DNA from: Atlantibacter hermannii
Lineage (GTDB): Bacteria; Pseudomonadota; Gammaproteobacteria; Enterobacterales; Enterobacteriaceae
NCBI RefSeq assembly: GCF_009907385.1
Contig: NZ_JAAATR010000017.1
Coordinates: forward strand, 1-64,000
DNA length: 64,000 nt
Direction of reading: 5' to 3'
Shown here: positions 1 through 11,277 of the stretch, one piece after another
Layout: every line of letters starts with the position of its first letter
Position numbering within the stretch: the stretch's first letter is position 1
The notes under the pieces: model-generated
What the model saw: only the letters and a program-made list of their open reading frames with translations
What the model was told of the DNA's origin: nothing
Database searches by the model: none
Translations under genes and position numbers: made by a program

Positions 1-80
1 ATATTGTGTATTGAGCCGTTTACTTTACGCCTGACAAATCCATTCTATTTCATTCACGTTAAAAGATGAGGGTTAGCGGA

Positions 81-1289
81 ATGATTTATGATTACAAGCA
101 ACAACGACAAAAATTCATTCTTGGTGAAATAAAGAAACACAAATCCATACAGATAAAAATTTTATCAAAAAAACTCAACGTTACAGAACGAACCATAAGG
201 CGTGACATTAAAGAACTGGCGCAAACAGGTCTTGTCTATGCGCGTTATGGTAGAGCCGTTCTCATCAGCGACAAAGAATCTCCTTTATATAAAAACCATC
301 AACTTTATTTACACGAAAACATGGAAATTAACACTTTAAATTTATTTTCGCCTATCATGAAAACGAAAGGAAAAGTATTTATTCTCGGTTCTTTTAATAC
401 CGATCTGGTTTACCGTCTGAATAACTTTCCCGCCTCTGGTGAAACCATATGTGCTATGCACGCCAGTTGTTGTCCGGGTGGTAAAGGCAGTAATCAGGCT
501 ATCGCAAGCTGCATGGCGGGGGCACCTACCCATTTTGCGGCCAAATTGGGTAATGATGATTTCGCCACAAAAGCCCTGCAATTCCTTAACACGGTCGGCC
601 TTGAGACGTTGACGCTTTTTACCCATCCCAACATCTCTACCGGAAGCGCTGTTGTGATGATATCTGAAGAGGTTGGCGATAACGCAATTATTATCAATCC
701 TGGAGCCAACCATACGATCACAGTCGACGAAATTATTTCTTGCTATGAAGCGATCGGTGAATGCAACGTCTTCCTTACCCAAATGGAAAACAACCCAGAC
801 GCAACAAAGCTGGCCATTAAGTTTGCGCACTCCAGCGGCATTACCACTATATTTAACCCCGCTCCCTGGAGAAAGGAAGTGTTGGATATATTACCCTGGG
901 CCAAGGTGGTCACGCCTAACATCACTGAAGCCGAGGCCATTCTTTCAACGTCAATAAAAACAGAAAGTGAAATACGTAATGCCGCGGAAGCCATTTACAA
1001 AATTGGGCCGCAGATAGTCATCATCACGCTGGGAAGCCAGGGGTGTTGGTTATTTGACGGAGAACAACATCGCCATTTCCCCGCCTTCCCTGCAGTGAAT
1101 ATTGATACCGCCGGGGCGGGAGATGCTTTTAATGGCGCGCTGGCCGCACAACTGGCATGCGGAGAAAAAATGGCAACCGCCATCCTTTATGCCAGTGCTT
1201 TTGCTTCTTTAGCGGTTGAACGAGAAGGCGCCTCCAGTATGCCAGAACATCAGGCGGTTATTAAAAGAATGGCTTTATCAATGGACTAA
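81..1289 (+). CDS. DeoR-type HTH regulator fused to a PfkB (ribokinase-like) kinase
   Basis: Two-domain cytoplasmic protein of about 402 aa. Residues 1-60 form a DeoR-type helix-turn-helix (KLNVTERTIRRDIKEL). From about residue 98 a PfkB/ribokinase fold follows, with the N-terminal glycine motif PGGKGSNQA and the C-terminal signature DTAGAGDAFNGALA, whose Asp is the expected catalytic base. The ATG at 81 is preferred over the ATG at 66 because GAGGGT lies 7 bases before it. It heads a same-strand run with a channel, a nucleoside hydrolase and a nucleoside transporter. It probably regulates that operon and may phosphorylate ribose or a nucleoside; the substrate is inferred from neighbours only. 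The kinase domain could instead serve only as an effector sensor. Confidence 0.85.
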   Translation: MIYDYKQQRQKFILGEIKKHKSIQIKILSKKLNVTERTIRRDIKELAQTGLVYARYGRAVLISDKESPLYKNHQLYLHENMEINTLNLFSPIMKTKGKVFILGSFNTDLVYRLNNFPASGETICAMHASCCPGGKGSNQAIASCMAGAPTHFAAKLGNDDFATKALQFLNTVGLETLTLFTHPNISTGSAVVMISEEVGDNAIIINPGANHTITVDEIISCYEAIGECNVFLTQMENNPDATKLAIKFAHSSGITTIFNPAPWRKEVLDILPWAKVVTPNITEAEAILSTSIKTESEIRNAAEAIYKIGPQIVIITLGSQGCWLFDGEQHRHFPAFPAVNIDTAGAGDAFNGALAAQLACGEKMATAILYASAFASLAVEREGASSMPEHQAVIKRMALSMD

Positions 1290-1331
1290 ACCTCTACTGC
1301 ACCTTTACTTACATGGAAAGGAAAATATAAC

Positions 1332-2066
1332 ATGAGAAAAACAACGTTATTTTTAATGTTAATTATTACTGCATTTTCTGTTTCGGCGGAGCAAAAATAC
1401 GGATGGGGAAATCTTCATTTCGATTATCAATCCTGGGATGCTGGCGTTAAAGATTTAGAATATGAACAGTCGCTGGTTGGGATTGAAGGTGGAATAGGCT
1501 TTGATTGGGGTGAAATGTATGGTTTCTACGACTTTGAGAATATACTCGATGATGAAGGTAACCAAGGGCAAACTGCTAATGGTGAGATTCACACTTATTT
1601 ATGGGATACGGGCGCAAGTCTCTTCACAAAAGTTTATAATTCGCAAAGTCCTGACTTTAAAGAAACTAACCAATTTATTGGCTTAGGTTATACCGATTTA
1701 AAAGGCGAGGGTTGGTGGTTCAAACCCTGGATCGCCAGACAATATATTACCGCGCATAATAATTTTGGCCCTGCTTATGATATTAATGGTTTGAATGGTT
1801 TTACCATCGGCTGGAATGGCGGCTATGCCTTTAAATTATTCAACCAGGATTTTTTGTTCTCTAACTGGAATGAAATAGAACTGGAGCGCAATGATGATTA
1901 CGCCTCCAATAATTTTGGGCACGAGGGATTAAATGGAGGTTTGAACCTGACATGGAAAATAACAAATCATATTTCAACCACTTTTATGTACCGCTATTTT
2001 TACAACAAACTGGGTGCAGACGGTTATGGGGACATTTTGATTTATCGTCTGGCTTATGATTTCTAA
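1332..2066 (+). CDS. Tsx/OmpK-like nucleoside channel, outer membrane
   Basis: A 244-aa protein with a signal peptide (MRKTTLFLMLIITAFSVSA) followed by a mature start EQKYGWGNLHFDYQSWDAG typical of Tsx-like nucleoside channels. The rest is aromatic-rich alternating beta strand and ends in YRLAYDF, an outer-membrane C-terminal aromatic signature. AAAGGAAAAT sits just before the ATG. It lies 43 bases after the fused regulator and 17 bases before the nucleoside hydrolase, so it most likely admits nucleosides across the outer membrane for the rest of the operon. It is shorter than E. coli Tsx (294 aa) and appears to be a separate Tsx-family branch. Family assignment is firm; substrate is inferred. 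Confidence 0.85.
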   Translation: MRKTTLFLMLIITAFSVSAEQKYGWGNLHFDYQSWDAGVKDLEYEQSLVGIEGGIGFDWGEMYGFYDFENILDDEGNQGQTANGEIHTYLWDTGASLFTKVYNSQSPDFKETNQFIGLGYTDLKGEGWWFKPWIARQYITAHNNFGPAYDINGLNGFTIGWNGGYAFKLFNQDFLFSNWNEIELERNDDYASNNFGHEGLNGGLNLTWKITNHISTTFMYRYFYNKLGADGYGDILIYRLAYDF

Positions 2067-2083
2067 CCTGAAGGAAACTTTCA

Positions 2084-3046
2084 ATGATAAACGCATCATG
2101 GCCCGACCTTACGCTGGAACAACGCATGGCGCTAATGTCTATTCCTGCCAATCGCATCATACCCGTTGTTATCGATAGTGATACCTATAATGAAATCGAT
2201 GATCAGATGGCTATTGCCTGGGCTTACCTTCATCCTGAGCGGATTGATCTTCAGGCAGTTTATGCCGCACCTTTTACTAATCATTTTTTTGGAAAAGAAA
2301 GCTCACATACTTATGTCGATAGTCCTGCCACAGGCATGAATTTGAGTGAAGAAGAGATTCATCGTGTTTTTGAAAAGTTACCTCATCGCCACCCTTTGCC
2401 AGGGATATTTAAAGGTGCGACCCGTTATTTAACGAATAGCGATGCACCGGAATGCTCGCCCGCCGTTGCCGATCTTATTTCTCGCGCCCGGAAGGCTACC
2501 CAAACATTACAGGTACTTTGCATCGCCGCTCCAACAAATATTGCCAGCGCCCTGTTGATCGCGCCTGATATTATTGAAAAAATACATATTATTTGGTTAG
2601 GTGGAAACAGCTACGACTGGCATGATAATCAAGAGTTTAATTTAATGCAGGATATTACAGCCAGTAGAGTGCTCTTTGACAGTGGCGTCGCGCTAACGCA
2701 AATCCCTTGCTTCGGCGTAACCAATTGTATGGCGACATCAGTGCCAGAAATGCAGTTTTATTTCGCTAATAGTAGTTGCATCGGTAATTACTTCGCCGAA
2801 ATCGCGCCGCGTTGCCCATGGATTGGTTTCGCTTCCCGCAAAGTCATTTGGGATATCACAACCGTGGGTTATGTATTAAATTCCACCTGGTATACCTGTG
2901 AGTATCTTCCTGCCCCCCTGATTAACGATGATTTACGTTGGAGTTTTGATAATCGTCGACATCTTATTCGTGTGGTGAAATTTATTGAACGTGATTGTCT
3001 TTTTAAAGATCTGTTCCGTAAGATTATGGATGCGGATAAGGACTAA
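2084..3046 (+). CDS. Inosine/uridine-preferring nucleoside hydrolase family protein
   Basis: A 320-aa cytoplasmic enzyme. Near residue 30 it has the metal-binding motif VIDSDTYNEIDDQMAIAWA, a variant of the DTDxGxDD calcium site of nucleoside N-ribohydrolases, and the central IIWLGGNSYDWHDNQEFNLMQD segment that completes the active site. The family splits nucleosides into free base and ribose. The ribose would suit the PfkB-type kinase encoded upstream. The gene starts 17 bases after the Tsx-like channel (AAGGAAACTTTC before ATG) and ends 3 bases before the transporter start, so the three are clearly one operon. The motif is less canonical than in RihA/B/C, so the preferred nucleoside cannot be predicted. 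Confidence 0.85.
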   Translation: MINASWPDLTLEQRMALMSIPANRIIPVVIDSDTYNEIDDQMAIAWAYLHPERIDLQAVYAAPFTNHFFGKESSHTYVDSPATGMNLSEEEIHRVFEKLPHRHPLPGIFKGATRYLTNSDAPECSPAVADLISRARKATQTLQVLCIAAPTNIASALLIAPDIIEKIHIIWLGGNSYDWHDNQEFNLMQDITASRVLFDSGVALTQIPCFGVTNCMATSVPEMQFYFANSSCIGNYFAEIAPRCPWIGFASRKVIWDITTVGYVLNSTWYTCEYLPAPLINDDLRWSFDNRRHLIRVVKFIERDCLFKDLFRKIMDADKD

Positions 3047-3049
3047 CAT

Positions 3050-4279
3050 ATGCAGATAATGATTTTATGTCTGGGAATTGTCGTACTCCTGGCTATCGCT
3101 ATATTATGTTCATCGAACCGGCGCGCAATCAATATTCGTACCGTTACCGGCGCGTTCACCATTCAAGCTTCATTAGCAGCGTTTGTTCTCTACGTTCCCG
3201 CAGGTGAGAAAACGCTTTTGGCCATTTCCAACAGTCTGTCGGGGATATTAAATTATTCATCGGAGGGAATTAATTTCCTTTTTGGCGATTTAGGCCGTTT
3301 CAAGATGGGTTTTTTGTTCGCGTTTCATGTTCTTCCAATTATTATATTTATGTCTGCGTTATTTTCAGTATTATACTATATAGGGATCATGCAATGGGTG
3401 ATCCGGCTTATAGGTACTGGCATTCATAAATTATTAAGGACCAGCCCTGCAGAATCAATGGCGGCGACGGCGAATATATTTGCAGGTAATACCGATGTGT
3501 TTGTTTTAATGCGCCCTTATGCACCCAAAATGACACGTTCGGAACTGTTTGCATTAATGTGCGGCGGCGTTGCCTCCATTGCCGGATCGGTACTGGTGGG
3601 CTATGCGAGTATGGGTATTGAAATTCGCTACCTTGTCGCAGCTTCATTCATGTCTGCGCCTGGCGGATTATTAATGGCCAAAATTCTTTACCCGGAAACC
3701 GACGCTGAACATGTCGCCGATGTCTCAGCCGATATGGCCACTGGCGAAGAGAACCCCATTAATATCGTAGAAGCCGCGACAAACGGTGCGAGTACGGGTC
3801 TTAAGCTGGCGGTTAATGTCGGCGCAATGCTATTGGCGCTAATTGCGCTTATTGCCATGATTAACGGCTTGCTGGGCTGGATTTTCGATTTATTCCATAT
3901 TGAAAATATCACGCTACAACTCATTTTTAGCTATATTTTTGCACCTGTCGCCTGGCTGTTGGGCGTACCCGGTTCAGAGATATTTCAGGTCGGAAATTTA
4001 CTGGGGCAAAAGCTCGTTCTTAATGAATTTGTAGCCTTTACCAGTTTTATTCCGCTTAAAGCCAGTCTCAGCGAATATTCACAAATTATCGTCATTATGG
4101 CGCTGGCAGGTTTTGCGAATCTTTCTGCTCCTGCCGCGTTGATTGGCGTATTAGGCGGGATTGTTCCTGCGCAAAAAAGTTTTATCGCTAAAATGGGCGG
4201 AAAGGTAATTCTTGCCGGAACGTTATCGAATTTAATGAGTGCCGCACTAACCGGTCTTTTCTGGTTACTGGCGCGCTAA
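3050..4279 (+). CDS. NupC-type concentrative nucleoside transporter
   Basis: A 409-aa integral inner-membrane protein of the concentrative nucleoside transporter (CNT) family, close to the 400 aa of E. coli NupC. Hydrophobic segments run throughout. The family regions GNTDVFVLMRPYAPKMTRSELF (positions near 145-166) and SIAGSVLVGYASMGIE are present. It imports nucleosides with cation symport. It follows the nucleoside hydrolase by 3 bases and is the last gene before a strong terminator. With the Tsx-like channel it makes a complete route across both membranes. The exact nucleoside range is not readable from sequence. Confidence 0.88.
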   Translation: MQIMILCLGIVVLLAIAILCSSNRRAINIRTVTGAFTIQASLAAFVLYVPAGEKTLLAISNSLSGILNYSSEGINFLFGDLGRFKMGFLFAFHVLPIIIFMSALFSVLYYIGIMQWVIRLIGTGIHKLLRTSPAESMAATANIFAGNTDVFVLMRPYAPKMTRSELFALMCGGVASIAGSVLVGYASMGIEIRYLVAASFMSAPGGLLMAKILYPETDAEHVADVSADMATGEENPINIVEAATNGASTGLKLAVNVGAMLLALIALIAMINGLLGWIFDLFHIENITLQLIFSYIFAPVAWLLGVPGSEIFQVGNLLGQKLVLNEFVAFTSFIPLKASLSEYSQIIVIMALAGFANLSAPAALIGVLGGIVPAQKSFIAKMGGKVILAGTLSNLMSAALTGLFWLLAR

Positions 4280-4281
4280 GT

Positions 4282-4312
4282 AAAAAGCCCGGTGATTTGC
4301 GCCGGGCTTTTG
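4282..4312. terminator. Bidirectional rho-independent terminator
   Basis: AAAAGCCCGG-TGATTTGC-GCCGGGCTTTT forms a strong stem with a T run on both strands. It ends the nucleoside operon on the plus strand and parE on the minus strand. Confidence 0.85.
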
Positions 4313-4327
4313 CAGTTATCGCCAGGT

Positions 4328-6223
<1,896 letters not shown>

Positions 6224-6263
6224 TTATTCGTTCAGAGAGAAACGGCATCGACTCCGGGCGGAA

Positions 6264-6839
6264 TTACTCAAGCCCCAGGAAATCGACAATCTGTGAGAAA
6301 TAATCTTCAAAGCCCACAAAGGCGTGATTACCCCCGTCAATCACGGTCTGCCGACAGGAAGCGTAGTACGCCACCGCCTGGCGATAATCAAGCACCTCGT
6401 CCCCGGTCTGCTGCAGCAGCCAAATCAAATCCGGCGCTTCCAGCGGGTCGATTTGCATGACTTTAAGATCGTAAATATGGCGTGACTCTAGCACATATTG
6501 CTGCCCGGTGTAGGGGTTCTCGTTCTGGCCTAAATAGTCGACCAGCAGTTCAAACGGGCGCACCGCCGGGTTAACCACCACCGCCGGTAACATAAAACAC
6601 TGGGAAAGCCAGGTGGCGTAATATCCGCCGAGAGACGAGCCCACCACCGCCAGCTCTTCGCCGCCGTGCTCCAGCACCAGCGACTCCAGCAGTTCCGCCG
6701 CATCGGAGGGAAACGGCGGCAGCTGCGGCACGATCATGTTTATCGCCGGATGATGGTGTTCCAGCCAGGCTTTAAACAGCGTCGCTTTCGCGGATCGTGG
6801 CGAGCTGTTGAACCCATGCAGGTAGAGAAGCGTGGACAT
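6264..6839 (-). CDS. yqiA: YqiA esterase (alpha/beta hydrolase)
   Basis: A 191-aa cytoplasmic alpha/beta hydrolase. The oxyanion stretch [11 protein letters not shown] is at the N-terminus, the nucleophile elbow GSSLGGYYA gives the catalytic serine near residue 68, and a C-terminal DGGNHAF supplies the histidine. E. coli YqiA is reported to act on short-chain acyl and palmitoyl-CoA-type esters; the physiological substrate is unclear. Its start overlaps the last base region of cpdA, so the two are translationally coupled in the nudF-yqiB-cpdA-yqiA-parE order known from E. coli. Confidence 0.95.
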   Translation of the reverse strand: MSTLLYLHGFNSSPRSAKATLFKAWLEHHHPAINMIVPQLPPFPSDAAELLESLVLEHGGEELAVVGSSLGGYYATWLSQCFMLPAVVVNPAVRPFELLVDYLGQNENPYTGQQYVLESRHIYDLKVMQIDPLEAPDLIWLLQQTGDEVLDYRQAVAYYASCRQTVIDGGNHAFVGFEDYFSQIVDFLGLE

Positions 6840-7666
6840 CAGTAGCCTTCAGACGCGGTGTCAGGATTGAACTGCGTCCCCTCCAGCCGTTCGACCTGGG
6901 TGGTCAATGTGCCGTCGGCATGTAATTCCAGCCAGCGCCAGCCGGGAGCGATGGTATCGAGGGTAAAGTTCGCGCAGTGGGGTTTGAACTGAACGCAGGT
7001 TGACGGCGTCGCCAGCAGACGGCGGCCATTCCAGTCGAGATCCTGCTCCTGATGGATATGTCCGCACAGCAGGTGGCGCACATTCGGAAAATGGCCCAGC
7101 ACCGCGTCCAGCTCGCCCGCGTTACGCAGACTGTGTTGATCCAGCCAGCTGCATCCCGCTGGCAACGGATGATGGTGAAGCAATAATAAGGTAAACCGAT
7201 CGGCGTTTTCCGCCAGCTTTGCTTCCAGCCACTCCAGCTGATATTCGCTTAACTCGCCGTGCGGCACGCCGAAGACCTGGCTGTCCAGCAGCAAAATCTG
7301 CCACTTTTCACCACACAGCACCTGCTTCGCGGGGGAGATGCCCGCCTCCTGCAGCGCGCTGAACATGGCAGGCTGGAAATCGTGATTGCCCGGCAACCAG
7401 ACGCAGGGCGCAGAAAATGCGGCAATGCCCTGCGCGAAATGCTGGTAGGCCTCAGGCGTGTGATCCTGCGCTAAATCGCCGGTCGCGACAATCAGGTCGC
7501 ACGGACGCTGCTGTGCGGTGATCGCTTCCAGCACAGCCTGATAACTACTCCAGGTATTGACGCCCAACAGCGTTTCGCTTTTTTGTGCGAACAAGTGGGT
7601 ATCGGTAATTTGTAAAATCCTGATGCTCGCCCCATCCGCAACAGGAAGATTCAACAAACTTTCCAA
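6839..7666 (-). CDS. cpdA: 3',5'-cyclic AMP phosphodiesterase CpdA
   Basis: A 275-aa class III cyclic nucleotide phosphodiesterase that hydrolyses cAMP to AMP and so dampens CRP signalling. Metallophosphoesterase motifs appear in order: [31 protein letters not shown] and CGHIHQEQD, which bind the dinuclear metal centre. Length equals the E. coli enzyme. It sits between yqiB and yqiA in the conserved nudF-to-parE cluster and overlaps yqiA at its end. Confidence 0.97.
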   Translation of the reverse strand: MESLLNLPVADGASIRILQITDTHLFAQKSETLLGVNTWSSYQAVLEAITAQQRPCDLIVATGDLAQDHTPEAYQHFAQGIAAFSAPCVWLPGNHDFQPAMFSALQEAGISPAKQVLCGEKWQILLLDSQVFGVPHGELSEYQLEWLEAKLAENADRFTLLLLHHHPLPAGCSWLDQHSLRNAGELDAVLGHFPNVRHLLCGHIHQEQDLDWNGRRLLATPSTCVQFKPHCANFTLDTIAPGWRWLELHADGTLTTQVERLEGTQFNPDTASEGY

Positions 7667-7690
7667 AGGGTGTCCTTAGGTTTCACGACG

Positions 7691-8113
7691 CTAACAAACC
7701 GGAACCGCCATCGCTCCATGCGCCAGGCAGTAGCGCAACCAATCCGCAAGAAACTGGTTAATTTGATGCTTTTCATCGCGTTGATGCAACTTTTTGTTCG
7801 GGTAATCATAACGTGCTTTGAAGCGAAAGATCTGCTGGCTTGAACACACTTCCGCCACCATCGCGTCATGATAGAGCCGCACCGACATTGACGGCAGGCT
7901 CCAGTAGCTAATTGCGGGCACGGTCTGTTTGATTTCCACGAGCGTAGTGTAGCGGGTGAATTCGAGGATCGTTAATCGGTATTGCGCGCTGCCGACTTGA
8001 TAGCTCACTGTTTCGCCCACTGCGTCAGTTCGCGGCAGCAAGCGGCGCAAAATTGCAAAATTGGTTTCGCAAAGGCGCATCATTTCTGGAAAGTCGGGGG
8101 TATAGCGCTTCAT
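7691..8113 (-). CDS. yqiB: YqiB, DUF1249 family protein
   Basis: A 140-aa conserved protein of unknown function. The ATG at 8113 ([12 protein letters not shown]) is used because it matches the E. coli start; an in-frame ATG 15 bases upstream overlaps nudF. The C-terminal half, including [16 protein letters not shown] and [12 protein letters not shown], is nearly identical to E. coli YqiB. It is transcribed with nudF and cpdA. No catalytic motif is evident. Confidence 0.93.
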   Translation of the reverse strand: MKRYTPDFPEMMRLCETNFAILRRLLPRTDAVGETVSYQVGSAQYRLTILEFTRYTTLVEIKQTVPAISYWSLPSMSVRLYHDAMVAEVCSSQQIFRFKARYDYPNKKLHQRDEKHQINQFLADWLRYCLAHGAMAVPVC

Positions 8114-8115
8114 AT

Positions 8116-8748
8116 TCAGGTGTTCCACTCTTGACGTATTTCTTGATAGTGCAGTTGCAGCCAGAGCAGTGCGATGACTGAGGCTGCGTTATCGATTTTC
8201 CCCTCTTTTACCCACTGGTATGCCTGTTCCCGGCTTACCACATGAACACGAATATCTTCGTTTTCTTCCACCAGGCCGTGTATACCTTCGGCCTGCGTGG
8301 CATCCACTTCACCCACCAGAATCGATAACCGCTCGCTGGTGCCGCCTGGGCTTGCGAGATAGTTCAATACTGGCTTCGTGCGTCCGACCCGTAATCCTGC
8401 TTCTTCCATGGCTTCGCGGCGCGCCACTTCTTCCACGCTTTCGCCGGGCTCAATCATCCCGGCGACAAGCTCCAACAACCATGGGGTGTCGCTGGTGTCA
8501 TACGCGGCGATACGGATCTGCTCGATCAGCACCACTTCATCACGTACAGGGTCAAAGGGTAGCAGGACTGAAGCATGACCGCGCTCAAAAATTTCACGCC
8601 GCACTTCGCCGCTCATTTCACCGTTGAAAAGCCGGTGTCGAAAACGATACAGATCTAACGAAAAAAAGCCGCGGTACAATTTTTCCCGTGCAATAATTTC
8701 TACATCGTTTTTTGTGAAAGTCACTGCGCGATCGTCTGGTTTGCTCAT
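8116..8748 (-). CDS. nudF: ADP-ribose pyrophosphatase NudF
   Basis: A 210-aa Nudix hydrolase that cleaves ADP-ribose to AMP and ribose 5-phosphate. The Nudix box is present as [22 protein letters not shown], with the metal-binding glutamates of REAMEEAG. The ATG at 8748 is chosen over a TTG two codons upstream because it aligns with the E. coli start. It is the promoter-proximal gene of nudF-yqiB-cpdA-yqiA-parE and diverges from tolC. Confidence 0.97.
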   Translation of the reverse strand: MSKPDDRAVTFTKNDVEIIAREKLYRGFFSLDLYRFRHRLFNGEMSGEVRREIFERGHASVLLPFDPVRDEVVLIEQIRIAAYDTSDTPWLLELVAGMIEPGESVEEVARREAMEEAGLRVGRTKPVLNYLASPGGTSERLSILVGEVDATQAEGIHGLVEENEDIRVHVVSREQAYQWVKEGKIDNAASVIALLWLQLHYQEIRQEWNT

Positions 8749-8849
8749 GATCAAAGCCTGTTATAAATGAGGATGGTGGTGAACGTATTCAACTCAGTTT
8801 ACCTGTCGTTATAACGCCGATATGGTAGATTGATGAAATTTAATGGCAT

Positions 8850-8895
8850 AAGGCACAGAAGGCCAATCTTCAGATATCGCGGATTCTGCTAAAAT
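8850..8895 (+). promoter_or_regulatory. tolC promoter with candidate marbox
   Basis: AAGGCACAGAAGGCCAATC at 8850-8868 agrees with the MarA/SoxS/Rob consensus AYnGCACnnWnnRYYAAAY at all but two defined positions. It ends 21 bases before a TAAAAT -10 box (8890-8895) with an extended TG at 8887, the class II spacing. E. coli tolC is known to be in the mar/sox/rob regulon, which supports the call. Confidence 0.7.
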
Positions 8896-8960
8896 CGGCG
8901 ACAATTTTCGACTTCTGTCAGCGCTAATAAACAAATTCTGCTTCACAACAAGGAATGCAA

Positions 8961-10451
8961 ATGAAGAAACTGCTCCCCATCCTTATCGGCCTGAGCCTTA
9001 CCGGATTCAGCGCCATGAGCCAGGCAGAAAACCTGTTACAGGTTTATCAGCAAGCACGCTTGAGCAACCCGGACCTGCGTAGATCCGCCGCCGATCGTGA
9101 TGCCGCATTCGAAAAAATCAACGAAGTTCGCAGTCCTTTATTACCGCAGCTCGGCCTTGGCGCAGACTACTCTTACAGCAACGGTTACCGCGACGCGAAC
9201 GGTATTAACTCCAACACCACCAGCGCATCGCTGTCGTTGACCCAGACCATTTTCGATATGTCGAAATGGCGTCAGTTAACGCTTCAGGAAAAAAGCGCCG
9301 GTATTCAGGACGTCACCTTCCAGACCGATCAGCAAACCCTGATCCTGAACACCGCGACGGCTTATTTTAACGTGCTGAGCGCTATCGATGCGCTTTCCTA
9401 TACCGAAGCGCAGAAACAGGCGATCTATCGCCAGTTAGACCAGACGACCCAGCGTTTTAACGTGGGCCTGGTGGCGATCACCGACGTACAGAACGCCCGC
9501 TCCCAGTACGATAACGTGCTGGCGAACGAAGTGACCGCCCGTAACAACCTGGATAACGCGCTGGAACAGCTGCGTCAGGTGACCGGCAACTACTATCCGC
9601 AGCTGGCGTCGTTGAACGTTGATGCGTTCAAAACCGCGAAACCGGATTCGGTGAACAATCTGCTGAAAGAAGCGGAAAACCGCAACCTGGCGCTGTTGCA
9701 GGCGCGTCTGAGCCAGGATTTGGCCCGCGAGCAGATTCGCCTGGCTGAATCGGGCCATTTGCCGACGGTGGGTTTGACCGCATCGACCGGCATTTCCGAC
9801 AGCTCTTACAGCGGCTCCGCGACCAATACCGCCCAGTATAACGACAGCAATGTCGGCCAGAACAAAGTCGGCATTAACTTCTCCCTGCCGATTTACAGCG
9901 GCGGTGCGGTGACCTCCCAGGTTAAACAGGCGCAGTACAACTTCGTCGGTGCCAGCGAGCAGCTTGAAAGCGCGCACCGCAACGTGGTGCAAACCGTGCG
10001 CTCCTCTTTCAATAACATCAATGCCTCTATCAGCAGCATCAACGCCTACAAACAGGCGGTGGTTTCTGCCCAAAGTTCATTGGATGCGACAGAAGCGGGC
10101 TATGAAGTGGGTACACGTACCATCGTTGATGTGCTGGATGCCACCACCACCCTGTACAACGCGAAGCAGCAGCTCTCCAGCGCCCGTTATAACTATCTGA
10201 TTAACCAGCTGAATATTAAATCCGCACTGGGCACGTTGAACGAGCAGGATCTGCAAATCCTCAACAGCAACCTGGGTAAACCGGTTTCCACGACGCCTGA
10301 AATCGTGGCCCCGGAAAATGCCCGGCAGGATGCCGCCGCCGATGGCTACGCCACCAACGGCGCGCAGACCCAGCCAGCCGCTCAGCCAGCAAGCGCGGTG
10401 CAACCCGCTGCCGCCACGCAGAGCAACGGTAAAAATCCGTTCCGCAATTAA
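8961..10451 (+). CDS. tolC: Outer-membrane channel TolC
   Basis: A 496-aa outer-membrane efflux duct (trimeric) that serves AcrAB, other tripartite pumps and type I secretion. The signal peptide ends at SAMSQA, followed by mature ENLLQVYQQARLSNPDLRRSA. Two OEP repeats follow, each with long coiled-coil helices. The C-terminal tail is rich in Ala, Gln and Pro, as in E. coli. The ATG at 8961 is preferred over 8955 because AAGGA abuts the upstream ATG but is correctly spaced for 8961. Divergent from nudF and followed by ygiB-ygiC. Confidence 0.97.
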   Translation: MKKLLPILIGLSLTGFSAMSQAENLLQVYQQARLSNPDLRRSAADRDAAFEKINEVRSPLLPQLGLGADYSYSNGYRDANGINSNTTSASLSLTQTIFDMSKWRQLTLQEKSAGIQDVTFQTDQQTLILNTATAYFNVLSAIDALSYTEAQKQAIYRQLDQTTQRFNVGLVAITDVQNARSQYDNVLANEVTARNNLDNALEQLRQVTGNYYPQLASLNVDAFKTAKPDSVNNLLKEAENRNLALLQARLSQDLAREQIRLAESGHLPTVGLTASTGISDSSYSGSATNTAQYNDSNVGQNKVGINFSLPIYSGGAVTSQVKQAQYNFVGASEQLESAHRNVVQTVRSSFNNINASISSINAYKQAVVSAQSSLDATEAGYEVGTRTIVDVLDATTTLYNAKQQLSSARYNYLINQLNIKSALGTLNEQDLQILNSNLGKPVSTTPEIVAPENARQDAAADGYATNGAQTQPAAQPASAVQPAAATQSNGKNPFRN

Positions 10452-10460
10452 GCCTGCGAC

Positions 10461-10481
10461 GGGGGGTGTGAATCACCCCCC
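10461..10481 (+). other. GC-rich hairpin in the tolC-ygiB gap
   Basis: GGGGGGTG-TGAA-TCACCCCCC is a strong stem 10 bases after the tolC stop. No T run follows, so it is better read as a 3'-end stabilising or processing hairpin within tolC-ygiBC than as a full terminator. Confidence 0.5.
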
Positions 10482-10602
10482 GAAACTTCGTAAGGCAACG
10501 TAAAGATCCGCGCCCGGCGCGCCTGCCGCTTTAATTTCGACCGTTCATCCTCTATCCTTTAACGTTAATTCTTTGCATTATCACTGGGTTCAGGAAGATA
10601 AA

Positions 10603-11274
10603 ATGAAACGGACAAAATCCATCAATCATGCGACGTTTCGCAAAAGCTTTAGCGCGCGCCACTTAACTCCGGTTGCACTGGCGGTTTCCGCCGTGTTTAT
10701 GCTTGCGGGTTGTGAAAAGAGCGATGAGACTGTCTCGCTTTATCAGAATGCCGACGACTGTTCGACAGCCAACCCGGGCAAAAGCGCCGAATGTACCACT
10801 GCCTATAACAACGCCCTGAAAGAAGCCGAGCGCACCGCGCCGAAATACGCCACCCGCGAAGACTGCGTGGCAGAATTTGGCGAAAATCAGTGCCAGCAGG
10901 CGCCTGCCCAGGCAGGCATGACGGGTGAAAACCAGGCTCAGGCCCACAGCGGCGGCAGCTTCTGGATGCCGTTAATGGCGGGCTATATGATGGGCCGTAT
11001 GATGGGCGGCGGCGCGGGCTTCGCGCAGCAGCCGCTGTTCACCTCGCGCAACCCTGCCAGCCCGGCTTATGGTCAATATAACGACGCCAGCGGCAAGAGC
11101 TATGGCGCGGCGCAGCCGGGCCGCACCATGACGGTGCCGAAAACTGCCATGGCCCCGAAACCGGCCACCACCACTACCGTGACCCGCGGCGGCTTTGGCG
11201 AATCGGTGGCGAAGCAGTCTGCGATGCAGCGTAGCTCGGCAACCGGCACCTCCAGCCGTTCGATGGGTGGTTAA
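10603..11274 (+). CDS. ygiB: YgiB, DUF1190 family lipoprotein-like protein
   Basis: A 223-aa protein encoded between tolC and ygiC as in E. coli. The N-terminal hydrophobic stretch ends in a lipobox-like LAGC, so the mature protein may be lipidated and envelope-located. Paired cysteines ([26 protein letters not shown]) and a Gly/Met-rich [15 protein letters not shown] stretch follow, then a Ser/Thr-rich tail. The function is unknown. The ATG at 10603 is used because GGAAGATAA precedes it. It ends 3 bases before ygiC. Confidence 0.93.
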   Translation: MKRTKSINHATFRKSFSARHLTPVALAVSAVFMLAGCEKSDETVSLYQNADDCSTANPGKSAECTTAYNNALKEAERTAPKYATREDCVAEFGENQCQQAPAQAGMTGENQAQAHSGGSFWMPLMAGYMMGRMMGGGAGFAQQPLFTSRNPASPAYGQYNDASGKSYGAAQPGRTMTVPKTAMAPKPATTTTVTRGGFGESVAKQSAMQRSSATGTSSRSMGG

Positions 11275-11277
11275 TCG

